Source: Enterococcus_I eurekensis (lineage in GTDB: Bacteria; Bacillota; Bacilli; Lactobacillales; Enterococcaceae). From it: 55,741 bases of DNA. A program made the position numbers and the translations under genes. Each line of letters begins with the position of its first letter. The first letter of the stretch is position 1. This document shows positions 1 through 6,786 of the stretch, one piece after another. The stretch covers positions 1 to 55,741 of the forward strand of contig NZ_JBHSGT010000060.1 in NCBI RefSeq assembly GCF_042654605.1. Reading direction: 5' to 3'. The notes under the pieces were generated by a model that saw only the letters and a program-made list of their open reading frames with translations, had not been told where the DNA came from and did not search any database.

Positions 1-35
1 GCGGCCTAAAATCTATGAAAGCAATGAAAACAAAT

Positions 36-839
36 CTACTTATCACTTGACTTAATACCACAAGACTTTTGTGTGATTGGATGCCACACATTCCCAGCAT
101 CTCCAACGATTACACCATTTTCAATCGCCTCAAAGACGTATTTTTTACTTTTATCAATACTTTCAAACAAGGAAAAGTCTTGCGCTAAGTGGGAACAAAT
201 CGCCGAAGAAAAACTACATCCTGCGCCATGATTGGTTTTCTTTTCAGAAAGTGGACCCGCAAAAGCTCTCGTTTCCATACCATCACGATACAAATCCGTT
301 GCTATTAATCCGCCACCAGTCACAATCATCTTGACTTTGATTTGATCGGCTAATTTTTTTGTCACGTCTACCATTGCTTCCAATGTTTCAACCGGTTCAC
401 TATTTGCTAATAATTGCGCTTCATTTCGATTCGGTGTTATTAAATCAACCAAAGGAAACAAGGTTTTCATCTTTTCAATATATTCAGCTGCCAATTGCTC
501 TTGCGTTTCTTTAAACGCCAAAACAGGATCCAAAATAATCGGAAAATCACCTTGATGGCGTCGGCAAAAATCAATCACAACTTCTACGATTTCAACCGTT
601 GCCAAAAGACCAATTTTGACGCCATCCAGTTGAAAATTTTTTTCGATTGTCTGCAGTTGCTCTTTTACCAATTCAACTGATAACGCACGAATTGCAAAAT
701 TATCGCCTTCTTCCACGGCAATACATGTTAGAACCGTTAAGCCAAATGTATTCAAATTTTCAAAGGTTCGAAGATCAGTCTGGATGCCGCCTCCGCCCCA
801 CGTATCGGAGCCACCGATCGTTAACGTTTTTAAAACCAT
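36..839 (-). CDS. pdxK: Pyridoxal/hydroxymethylpyrimidine kinase (PdxK/ThiD family)
   Basis: A 267-aa ribokinase-superfamily kinase that phosphorylates the hydroxymethyl group of B6 vitamers or hydroxymethylpyrimidine in the cytosol. Seen: N-terminal GGSDTWGGGGIQTD substrate loop (about residues 9-22), an LDPV stretch mid-protein, ITPNRNEA before the nucleotide site, and the anion-hole motif NHGAGCSFSSA near residue 220. I start at the ATG at 839, preceded by AAAGGGG, rather than at an upstream in-frame codon at 971 whose extension is not conserved-looking. No thiamine genes are nearby, so PdxK is favoured over ThiD; that choice is inference. A direct repeat TTGGCTAGT lies upstream (855-863, 897-905). 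Confidence 0.85.
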   Translation of the reverse strand: MVLKTLTIGGSDTWGGGGIQTDLRTFENLNTFGLTVLTCIAVEEGDNFAIRALSVELVKEQLQTIEKNFQLDGVKIGLLATVEIVEVVIDFCRRHQGDFPIILDPVLAFKETQEQLAAEYIEKMKTLFPLVDLITPNRNEAQLLANSEPVETLEAMVDVTKKLADQIKVKMIVTGGGLIATDLYRDGMETRAFAGPLSEKKTNHGAGCSFSSAICSHLAQDFSLFESIDKSKKYVFEAIENGVIVGDAGNVWHPITQKSCGIKSSDK

Positions 840-970
840 TTTTAACAACCCCTTTTGGCTAGTATAAAGCGCCTCCTTCAAAAGTAAAACAGCCAATTGG
901 CTAGTTTTGAACCCATCCAATTTTATATTCCATAAATAGCACGTTTCAAATACGCGATTCACTCCACTCA

Positions 971-1016
971 AAAAAACCTAGACATGTGACACTTAGTGGG
1001 CACATGAACTAGGTTT
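971..1016 (-). terminator. Rho-independent terminator after the 49-aa membrane peptide gene
   Basis: Inverted repeat AAACCTAG-CATGTG / CACATG-CTAGGTTT with one bulge. On the minus strand the right arm runs into seven T residues, so it terminates leftward transcription from the small gene at 1044-1193. Confidence 0.7.
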
Positions 1017-1043
1017 AACCAATTGTTGATATTTGACAGACGC

Positions 1044-1193
1044 TTAATTCTTTTTACCAAAGTAGCTACCGATAATAAAGCAAGCTGCTGCTGCTAAAAA
1101 CCACCAATAACTTTTATTTAATCCGAGAATTAAGAACATTCCTCCACCAAAAAAGAAACTAGTCATTTTTACATTTGTGTAACTTTTTTTCAT
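1044..1193 (-). CDS. Small membrane protein, 49 aa, unknown function
   Basis: An open frame with ATG at 1193, preceded by AGGAGG at good spacing, and TAA at 1044. The product begins MKKSYTNVKM and has two hydrophobic stretches: TSFFFGGGMFLILGL (about 11-25) and WWFLAAAACFIIGSYF (about 30-45), ending GKKN. This suggests a two-pass membrane microprotein with a positively charged C terminus. It has its own ribosome binding site and a terminator directly downstream, which supports it as a real gene. No family recognised. Confidence 0.6.
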   Translation of the reverse strand: MKKSYTNVKMTSFFFGGGMFLILGLNKSYWWFLAAAACFIIGSYFGKKN

Positions 1194-1289
1194 GTTTTTC
1201 CTCCTATATTGAAGACTTGATATTATATAAAGATACTATTCAGACGATACTTCTCAAGTATACCCTACAAACAATCTTGTTGCGAAGGG

Positions 1290-1343
1290 ATAATCAAAAA
1301 AACTTGAGACAAATAATTTAGTTGTCTCAAGTTTTTTGATTAT
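1290..1343. terminator. Strong bidirectional terminator hairpin
   Basis: Stem of about 20 bp (AATCAAAAAAACTTGAGACAA paired with TTGTCTCAAGTTTTTTGATT) around a 9-nt loop, A-rich on one side and T-rich on the other. It overlaps the stop codon of the RpiR remnant. Confidence 0.85.
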
Positions 1344-1798
1344 GTTTGGCCCGTTTCAAATAATTGGATGGCCTTTTTGGTTTTTTCAAGCTGTTCGATT
1401 GTTCTTTGATATTCACGAGAGGCATAAGACGAAAAAATAACATCGACTGTATACAACTGGACTAACAAAGAATTTGTCGCTGAACTACGTAGAGGCGCTT
1501 CTCCTGCATCGGTTGTTAGTAAAACAACCGTTGCCAGTTTGGCCAAAGTTGATTCAGCTTGGCTTGTCATACAGATAACCGGAATAGCATATTGTTTGGC
1601 CAAGGCTGCTAACTCGCAAATTTCAGTTTTTTCACCTGAATTTGAGATTAAAAATAAAAGACTTGGGCGATCATTAGTCACCATTGATGTAATTAATAAA
1701 TGAATATCTAGACTAAAAATCACATTATGACCAATACGTAAAAACTTTTGTGCAAAGTCTTCTGCGACAATCCCTGATGCACCAATTCCTTTTAAAAA
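1340..1798 (-). pseudogene. 5'-truncated MurR/RpiR-family regulator (SIS domain only)
   Basis: The frame open from 1798 to 1340 encodes about 152 residues of a SIS (phosphosugar-binding) domain: LKGIGASGIVAEDFAQKFLR followed by IGHNVIFSLDIHL, the serine-rich ISNSGEKTE loop, and a C-terminal tail. A TAA lies directly upstream in frame and no start codon with a ribosome binding site is present; the N-terminal HTH domain (about 80-100 aa in this family) is gone. An alternative GTG at 1723 exists but would cut the SIS domain. The lost end is directly next to the terminator of the purine permease gene, so a deletion joined the two. Not expected to bind DNA. Confidence 0.8.
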
Positions 1799-1809
1799 TT
1801 AATCGCATT

Positions 1810-1841
1810 AAAAAATCGATAGAGCATTTGCCCTATCGATT
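1810..1841 (-). terminator. Terminator of purine permease gene
   Basis: Perfect 9-bp stem AATCGATAG / CTATCGATT followed on the minus strand by a run of T residues, just downstream of the permease stop at 1868. Confidence 0.85.
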
Positions 1842-1867
1842 CGATTTCTAGATTAGAAAGTACTCAA

Positions 1868-3244
1868 TTACAGTGTAAACAGATAAGCAATTGAGATTAA
1901 TGTGATGAAATGCATTACTTTTGGAATTTCTTTTGTGCGGTTTGCAAAAATCATACAAATTTCATATGACAAGAAACCTAAAACTAAACCTAAAGCAATT
2001 GAACCGGTTAACGGCATCATCACAATAGTTAAGAAGGCTGGAATAATCTCTTCGAAGCCACCATCCCAATGAATTTTTGTAATATTTTGCATCATAAAAA
2101 TACCAATAACAATCATCGCTGGTGTTGTAACCGCTGCTGTAACAAGAGATAGCAGCGGATAGAAGAATGCTGACATTAAGAACAAGATTGCGACAACAAC
2201 ACTCATTAATCCTGTTCTTGCACCGGCAATAATTCCTGAGACAGACTCAATATATGTAGATAAACTTGATGTTCCAAATAATGAACCAAAGAACGTACCT
2301 AAAGCATCCGCACTGTAAATGCGTTTATTGTCTTCAAATTTTTCACTCTTAATATCTGAAACTTGTGTCGCAGCTGCAGATAATGTTGTTGCTGTTCCAA
2401 AGAAATCTAAGAATAAAAACGTTAAAATAACAACAACTGAATCAAGTGAAAGCATTTTATCTAGGTTTTTAACCGCCACTAAAAATGTATCATTTAACAT
2501 AGACTGCATCGGTTCAACTGGAATAACGACTGGTGAGCCTGCCGGCAATTGTGGTAGGCCAGCAATAACTGTTTCACTTAAGTTAAACCAATCCATTGAA
2601 GCGCCAAATCGAATAAATAAGCCACAAACTGCTGCGCCAATCATTCCTAAGAAGACTGCATATTGATTTTTGCGAACCAAGAAGAAAGCTGCGACTAATA
2701 GACCAAAGAATGCAATAATTACGTTTGGATTATCAAATCCACCAAATGTAATAAACATCCCTTCATCAGGGACAATAATTCCTGAATTTTTAAAACTAAC
2801 AAATGCAATAAAGATACCTAATCCAACTGTTCCTGCTTGCTTAACTGTCACTGGAATAGCGGAAATAATTTTGGAGCGCACACCTGATAAGGCTAGTATT
2901 AAAAATAAAATCGATGCAACTAACACACTAGCGAGCGCTTCTTGCCATGTTTTTCCCATTTGTAAAACAACCGAATAAGCAAAGAAAGCATTCATCGACA
3001 TACAGGGTGCTAAACCTAGTGGAAATCTTGCCCATAATCCCATAATTAACATTGCGATCGCTGATGAAATAATTGTTGACATGAACACGGCGTCTTGCGG
3101 CATCCCTGCTTGACCTAAAATAATCGGGTTGACGAAAATAACATAAGACATTGCTAGGTAAGCTGTTAATCCTCCCGTTAATTCACGTTTAAACGTTGAA
3201 CCTGATTTTGTAATCCCAAAATACTGATCAATCTTTTCTTTCAT
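1868..3244 (-). CDS. pbuG: Guanine/hypoxanthine permease (NCS2, AzgA/PbuG type)
   Basis: A 458-aa polytopic membrane protein for proton-coupled uptake of guanine or hypoxanthine. Seen: N-terminal GITKSGSTFKRELTGGLTAY and AMSYVIFVNP, a family-typical start, then MGLWARFPLGLAPCMSMNAFF, and about 12 hydrophobic segments; the DFFGTATTL segment near residue 280 is typical of the AzgA branch. Length matches the family (about 430-480 aa). Start ATG at 3244 has AAGGAGGAG upstream. A guanine-class purine riboswitch in the leader (3311-3385) supports the substrate assignment. Whether it is PbuG or PbuO cannot be told from sequence alone. Confidence 0.92.
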   Translation of the reverse strand: MKEKIDQYFGITKSGSTFKRELTGGLTAYLAMSYVIFVNPIILGQAGMPQDAVFMSTIISSAIAMLIMGLWARFPLGLAPCMSMNAFFAYSVVLQMGKTWQEALASVLVASILFLILALSGVRSKIISAIPVTVKQAGTVGLGIFIAFVSFKNSGIIVPDEGMFITFGGFDNPNVIIAFFGLLVAAFFLVRKNQYAVFLGMIGAAVCGLFIRFGASMDWFNLSETVIAGLPQLPAGSPVVIPVEPMQSMLNDTFLVAVKNLDKMLSLDSVVVILTFLFLDFFGTATTLSAAATQVSDIKSEKFEDNKRIYSADALGTFFGSLFGTSSLSTYIESVSGIIAGARTGLMSVVVAILFLMSAFFYPLLSLVTAAVTTPAMIVIGIFMMQNITKIHWDGGFEEIIPAFLTIVMMPLTGSIALGLVLGFLSYEICMIFANRTKEIPKVMHFITLISIAYLFTL

Positions 3245-3310
3245 TTTCTCTTTTTCTCCTCCTTGGTAATAAAAAAACCAATTAACAATGACAAGAAGGA
3301 CAAAAAACGA

Positions 3311-3385
3311 CCTCTGCCATAGTAAACTACTTTGCGGGTAGTTTGTAGAAACTTCTAGACCGTATTACTAGAACTATATGGTTTT
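3311..3385 (-). ncRNA. Purine riboswitch aptamer, guanine class
   Basis: Read on the minus strand, the leader contains P1 strands CCATATAGT / ACTATGG, P2 strand-loop-strand TCTAG-TAATACGGT-CTAGA, the invariant J2/3 GTTTCTAC, and P3 AAACTAC / GTAGTTT with a CCGCAAA loop. J3/1 reads ACTATG, so the specificity base (position 74 in the xpt aptamer) is C, which is the guanine/hypoxanthine class. I could not draw a convincing terminator/antiterminator between the aptamer and the start codon. Confidence 0.9.
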
Positions 3386-3397
3386 TCTTCCTTGCTT

Positions 3398-3426
3398 ATC
3401 ATAACAGGATTTTAAAAAATAATCAA
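3398..3426 (-). promoter_or_regulatory. Sigma-A promoter of the riboswitch/purine permease transcript
   Basis: Minus strand: TTGATT (3421-3426), 17-nt spacer, TATGAT (3398-3403). It lies about 15 nt upstream of the aptamer. Confidence 0.65.
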
Positions 3427-3621
3427 CGTAAAACACGAACAAACATAATGAAAATACGATTAAAAGTTCATGATTAAGATGATAAAAATGAGTTATAAGC
3501 CATTTTCGGTATTTCTATTTATTGAAAACGCTTAATAAAATTCTTAGTCTTGATTCTTGCTTATTTCGACTTCAGCAATGTTACAATAGAAAGTAGCGAA
3601 GACGCTTGAAAGGATTTATTT

Positions 3622-4368
3622 ATGAAAATTATTATTTCACCAACAAAAACAATGAATGTTCAACCCGATCACTTTTTACCACAAAGCCAGCCAATATTTC
3701 TAACAGAAACTAAACAAATTTTAGCCGTTTTACAACAATTTTCGCTAGAAGAAGTCACAAAACTTTGGAAATGCAGCGCTCCTTTGGCACTCGAAAATTA
3801 TGAACGCATTCAGAAGATGGATTTTAACCTTAATACCACACCAGCCATTGTTAGTTATAAAGGTTTGCAATATCAATACATGGCACCCGAATTATTTACC
3901 GAAACAGCCCTCGAATACGTCCAAGAAAACGTTCGAATTCTTTCTGGTTTTTATGGGATTTTACGACCTTTTGATGGCATTGTCCCTTATCGGTTAGAAA
4001 TGCAGGCCCCGCTTTCCGTTGAAAACTCAAAACACTTATATGATTTCTGGGGAGAAAAATTATACGAGACCCTTTTTAAAGATAAACAGCCAATCATTAA
4101 TTTGGCTTCAAAAGAATATGCTAAAACGTTAACGCCTTATTTACAAGCCGATGACCGCTTAATTGAAATTGCTTTTATGCATCAAATCGATGGCAAACTC
4201 AAAGTCAAAGCGACTTTAGCTAAAATGGCTCGCGGCGAAATGGTCCGTTATTTAGCCGAAAATCAAATTACCACACTTGATGGACTCAAATCATTTGACC
4301 ATCCACACTATCAATTTTCTGAAACAAACTCTTCTGAAAATAAACTCGTTTTTTTACATCAAGAATAA
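3622..4368 (+). CDS. yaaA: Peroxide stress protein YaaA (UPF0246 family)
   Basis: A 248-aa cytosolic protein of the YaaA family; the E. coli member lowers intracellular free iron during peroxide stress and binds DNA. Seen: N-terminal IIISPTKTMN, LWKCSAPLALEN, the segment FYGILRPFDGIVPYRLEM and INLASKEYAKTL, all family signatures; length is usual (about 245-260). Start ATG at 3622 has GAAAGGA upstream. It stands alone between the divergent permease and a Gfo/Idh gene. Confidence 0.9.
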   Translation: MKIIISPTKTMNVQPDHFLPQSQPIFLTETKQILAVLQQFSLEEVTKLWKCSAPLALENYERIQKMDFNLNTTPAIVSYKGLQYQYMAPELFTETALEYVQENVRILSGFYGILRPFDGIVPYRLEMQAPLSVENSKHLYDFWGEKLYETLFKDKQPIINLASKEYAKTLTPYLQADDRLIEIAFMHQIDGKLKVKATLAKMARGEMVRYLAENQITTLDGLKSFDHPHYQFSETNSSENKLVFLHQE

Positions 4369-4448
4369 GGGGATATTCCATTGTTTTCCCTTTACTCGAA
4401 TTTTATAATGTAAGTGGTTTCAATTTTTTGATAGGAAGGATGACTCAC

Positions 4449-5429
4449 TTGAAATACGCATTATTAACTGATTGGCACGTTCACACTGAAGGATTTTTAA
4501 ATCAAATTTCACAAGATGAATGCCTCTATGTTTGGGATTCCATTGAAGAACGAGGTTTAAAAGCCGCCAAAAAATACGGTGCACCTTATGAAGCAAATTT
4601 AGAAAAAGTTTTATCTGATCCAAATGTTCAAGCAGTTGTTATTGAGGCTCCGACAACCACACATAAGGCACTTATTCTAGCAGCGATTGCCCATGGCAAA
4701 CATATTTTTGTCGATAAACCATTAACAACGAATTATGCCGATGCACTAGAAATTAAAGCAGCACTTGATAAAAGCGATTGTCGATTTGTCTTATCTTTAG
4801 AATCATTGATTTCAGGTAGCTATCGATTCGTTAAAGAACAAATTGATGCAGGTACAATCGGTGATGTCGTTTCGGTTTATTTCCGTCGGGCACATAGCGG
4901 CGTCCTAAATGATTGGCTACCCGCGTACTGGTATGATCAAACACAATCTGGTGGTGGTGCAACACTTGACCTTGGTTGCCACGGTTTGGCAATGTTGCCT
5001 TATTTATGCGGCAAGCCCGTTGAGGTCAAAGCCATGATGACCCAATTTGGCGATAAAGGAATTGAGGACAATTCAACCACTGTTATGAAATTTGAAAACA
5101 AAGCAATTGGTACGGCTTATACTTCATTTATGACAACTGTTGGACAAAATTTCTTAGAAGTCATTGGACAACAAGGCTCCATCCTTGTCTATGGTTCACC
5201 TGGCGCAGAAGAAGATACGATCGTCATCCAATCAGAAGTGAACGAAAATTATAAAACAAAAACAGTGATTGATGGTTCAAGTTTAGCCGAACATCCTTAC
5301 CCAATTGCTGTCTTCTCACAACTAGTTGATAATCCTAGCCTACCAAATCCACAAGAATACGGGATTGATACCGCTGTGGAACTGAGCTGGATTATCGAAC
5401 AAGCTTATTTAAACTGTGGTATTAATTAA
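4449..5429 (+). CDS. Gfo/Idh/MocA family NAD(P)-dependent oxidoreductase
   Basis: About 326 aa. Rossmann N-terminal half with VWDSIEERGLKAAKKYGA, the family segment AVVIEAPTTTHKALILAAIAHGKH and the catalytic-lysine motif DKPL (EKP in most members); C-terminal GFO/IDH/MocA domain with GGGATLDLGCHGLAMLPYL. I take the TTG at 4449 as start because AGGAAGG ends at 4439, giving 9-nt spacing; the ATG at 4440 would abut the ribosome binding site. The N terminus lacks the usual GxGxxG, replaced by a DWHVH stretch. Substrate (a sugar or inositol-like polyol) cannot be read. Convergent with another Gfo/Idh gene. Confidence 0.85.
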   Translation: MKYALLTDWHVHTEGFLNQISQDECLYVWDSIEERGLKAAKKYGAPYEANLEKVLSDPNVQAVVIEAPTTTHKALILAAIAHGKHIFVDKPLTTNYADALEIKAALDKSDCRFVLSLESLISGSYRFVKEQIDAGTIGDVVSVYFRRAHSGVLNDWLPAYWYDQTQSGGGATLDLGCHGLAMLPYLCGKPVEVKAMMTQFGDKGIEDNSTTVMKFENKAIGTAYTSFMTTVGQNFLEVIGQQGSILVYGSPGAEEDTIVIQSEVNENYKTKTVIDGSSLAEHPYPIAVFSQLVDNPSLPNPQEYGIDTAVELSWIIEQAYLNCGIN

Positions 5430-5467
5430 AAAAAGTAGCTCTTCGTTTGAAGGGCTACATTTTTTTT
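5428..5467. terminator. Bidirectional terminator between two Gfo/Idh genes
   Basis: GTAGC-CTTC / GAAG-GCTAC stem with seven A residues on the left and eight T residues on the right. Confidence 0.85.
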
Positions 5468-6399
5468 CGGATATTTTCCATTGTTTCAATAATTCGATAC
5501 GTATCATCCAAACTATGAGCGCTTGATTCGCTTTGATTGGCTTTTAAGACATCCATAAAATGTTGAATTTCTAGCGTCATATCATCGCCTTGAATCGGGA
5601 AATGACGAGTAATTGCTGCCTGATTGGTTAATTGTATTGTGTATTGATCTAAGCGATAGAAAAAAGGAATACTAATCGTTCCATACTCACCGATAATGCG
5701 AGCGATTCGTTCTTTCTCACGGTCAATGCCACCTTCAACGATTGCTCTTGTCCCATTTTCAAAAATTAACTCTGATCGGAAATACTCATCAATCTCATTC
5801 ACAATAGCGCCTTGTGCTTTAATTTGTTCAATTTCCCCTTCAATTAACGCTTGAACAAAACCGATTGAATACGTGCCTACATCATTTAATGCCCCACCTT
5901 GCTTGGCTTGAAATAAATATGAAGTAGTACCCAGATTTTCTCCCGCATCAAAACAAAAACTTGCCTCGATTTGTTTGATAGTCCCTAATTGTTTCATATC
6001 GACTTTTAATTGTTCGAACCCTTCATTAAATTTGGTTTTAAAAGCTTCCATAAAAAGCGTTTGATTTTGTTTCGATGCCGTCATAATTTCTTGCATTGCA
6101 TCGATTGTTAAAACAGCCGGTTTTTCACATAAAACAGGAATGCCACATTCTAACGCCTTGAGCGACCACTCCTTATGCCATTGATGTGGCAAAGCAAGAT
6201 AAATTGCATCAATCTTTGGATCTGCTAATAATTCCTCGTACGTTGCATAAATTTGAATCTCTGGATGTTCTTGCTTGAATCTTTGGTTGTGTGATAGCGA
6301 CTTTGATCCAATCGCTATGACTTTCCCGTCTTTGGTATGTTGAATACTTTGAAAAAAACGTCTCGCAATATTTCCATAGCCAATAATCCCAAAATTCAT
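5455..6399 (-). CDS. Gfo/Idh/MocA family oxidoreductase
   Basis: A 314-aa NAD(P)-dependent dehydrogenase. Seen: N-terminal GIIGYGNIARRF (Rossmann dinucleotide loop), ADPKIDAIYLALPHQWHKEW, the catalytic EKPA motif near residue 90, and GGALNDVGTYSIGFVQAL in the C-terminal domain, as in dihydrodiol/trans-1,2-dihydrobenzene-diol dehydrogenase-like members. Start ATG at 6399 follows GGGAGGA; the in-frame extension to 6453 is not supported. Shares only the superfamily with the convergent gene at 4449. Upstream lies the hairpin-repeat cluster and the terminator of the UvrA-like gene. Confidence 0.88.
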   Translation of the reverse strand: MNFGIIGYGNIARRFFQSIQHTKDGKVIAIGSKSLSHNQRFKQEHPEIQIYATYEELLADPKIDAIYLALPHQWHKEWSLKALECGIPVLCEKPAVLTIDAMQEIMTASKQNQTLFMEAFKTKFNEGFEQLKVDMKQLGTIKQIEASFCFDAGENLGTTSYLFQAKQGGALNDVGTYSIGFVQALIEGEIEQIKAQGAIVNEIDEYFRSELIFENGTRAIVEGGIDREKERIARIIGEYGTISIPFFYRLDQYTIQLTNQAAITRHFPIQGDDMTLEIQHFMDVLKANQSESSAHSLDDTYRIIETMENIRKKM

Positions 6400-6466
6400 T
6401 TCTTTTCCTCCCTTGTGCTGTATATCTCTTTCTTTCACTTTAAAGGAATACACGTGATTCGTCTAG

Positions 6467-6498
6467 CAAAAAAAAAGGATACGCCTTTGCGCATCCTA
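6467..6498 (-). terminator. Terminator downstream of UvrA-like gene and repeat cluster
   Basis: AGGAT-CGC / GCG-ATCCT stem with an AAAG loop; on the minus strand it is followed by nine T residues. Transcription from the UvrA-like gene would cross the repeat hairpins before reaching it. Confidence 0.8.
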
Positions 6499-6499
6499 A

Positions 6500-6786
6500 T
6501 TCGCTCACTACTCGCCACAAAACGCTTCATTTATCACCTTTATTGAACGGGATAAATGATGCTGCGGCTCGGTAATAAGCTAGAATCTTTGTGAAAGTAA
6601 AGGACACTTTCAAACGATTATTGGCTTACTACTCGCCACAAAACGCTTCATTTATCACCTTTATTGAACGGGATAAAAAGTGTAGCGACTGCGGAGATAA
6701 GTGGCCATTAGAATAAAATCAAAAAACGATTTTTTCTAATGCCCTCTTATCTCTTGTCGCTGATCACACTTTTTATCACCTTTTAT
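6500..6786 (-). repeat. Tandem hairpin repeat cluster A (two full units and one half unit)
   Basis: Two long imperfect palindromes of about 121 bp (A1 about 6666-6786, A2 about 6545-6665) and a half unit (A3 about 6500-6544). A 50-bp block at 6507-6556 is repeated exactly at 6628-6677 (period 121). A1 pairs GATAAAAAGTGT with ACACTTTTTATC, GAGATAAG with CTTATCTC and CATTAGAA with TTCTAATG. A2 pairs GATAAATGA with TCATTTATC and GAAAGT with ACTTTC. Read on the minus strand each junction is TTTATCCCGTTCAATAAAGGTGATAA. The stop codon of the UvrA-like gene lies in the first boundary. The same unit design recurs at 31632-32040. Confidence 0.85.

Noticed and set aside
36..971. Longer 311-aa form of the kinase
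   Set aside because: The first 44 codons lack kinase similarity and the internal ATG at 839 has a proper ribosome binding site.
2319..2978. Two plus-strand frames of 115 and 102 codons
   Set aside because: They are antisense to the purine permease gene, have no ribosome binding site and biased residue content typical of shadow frames.
6500..6786. Insertion sequence or transposon end
   Set aside because: No transposase frame and no target duplication seen; the palindromic units are tandem rather than flanking a gene. A MITE-like origin stays possible and is covered in findings.
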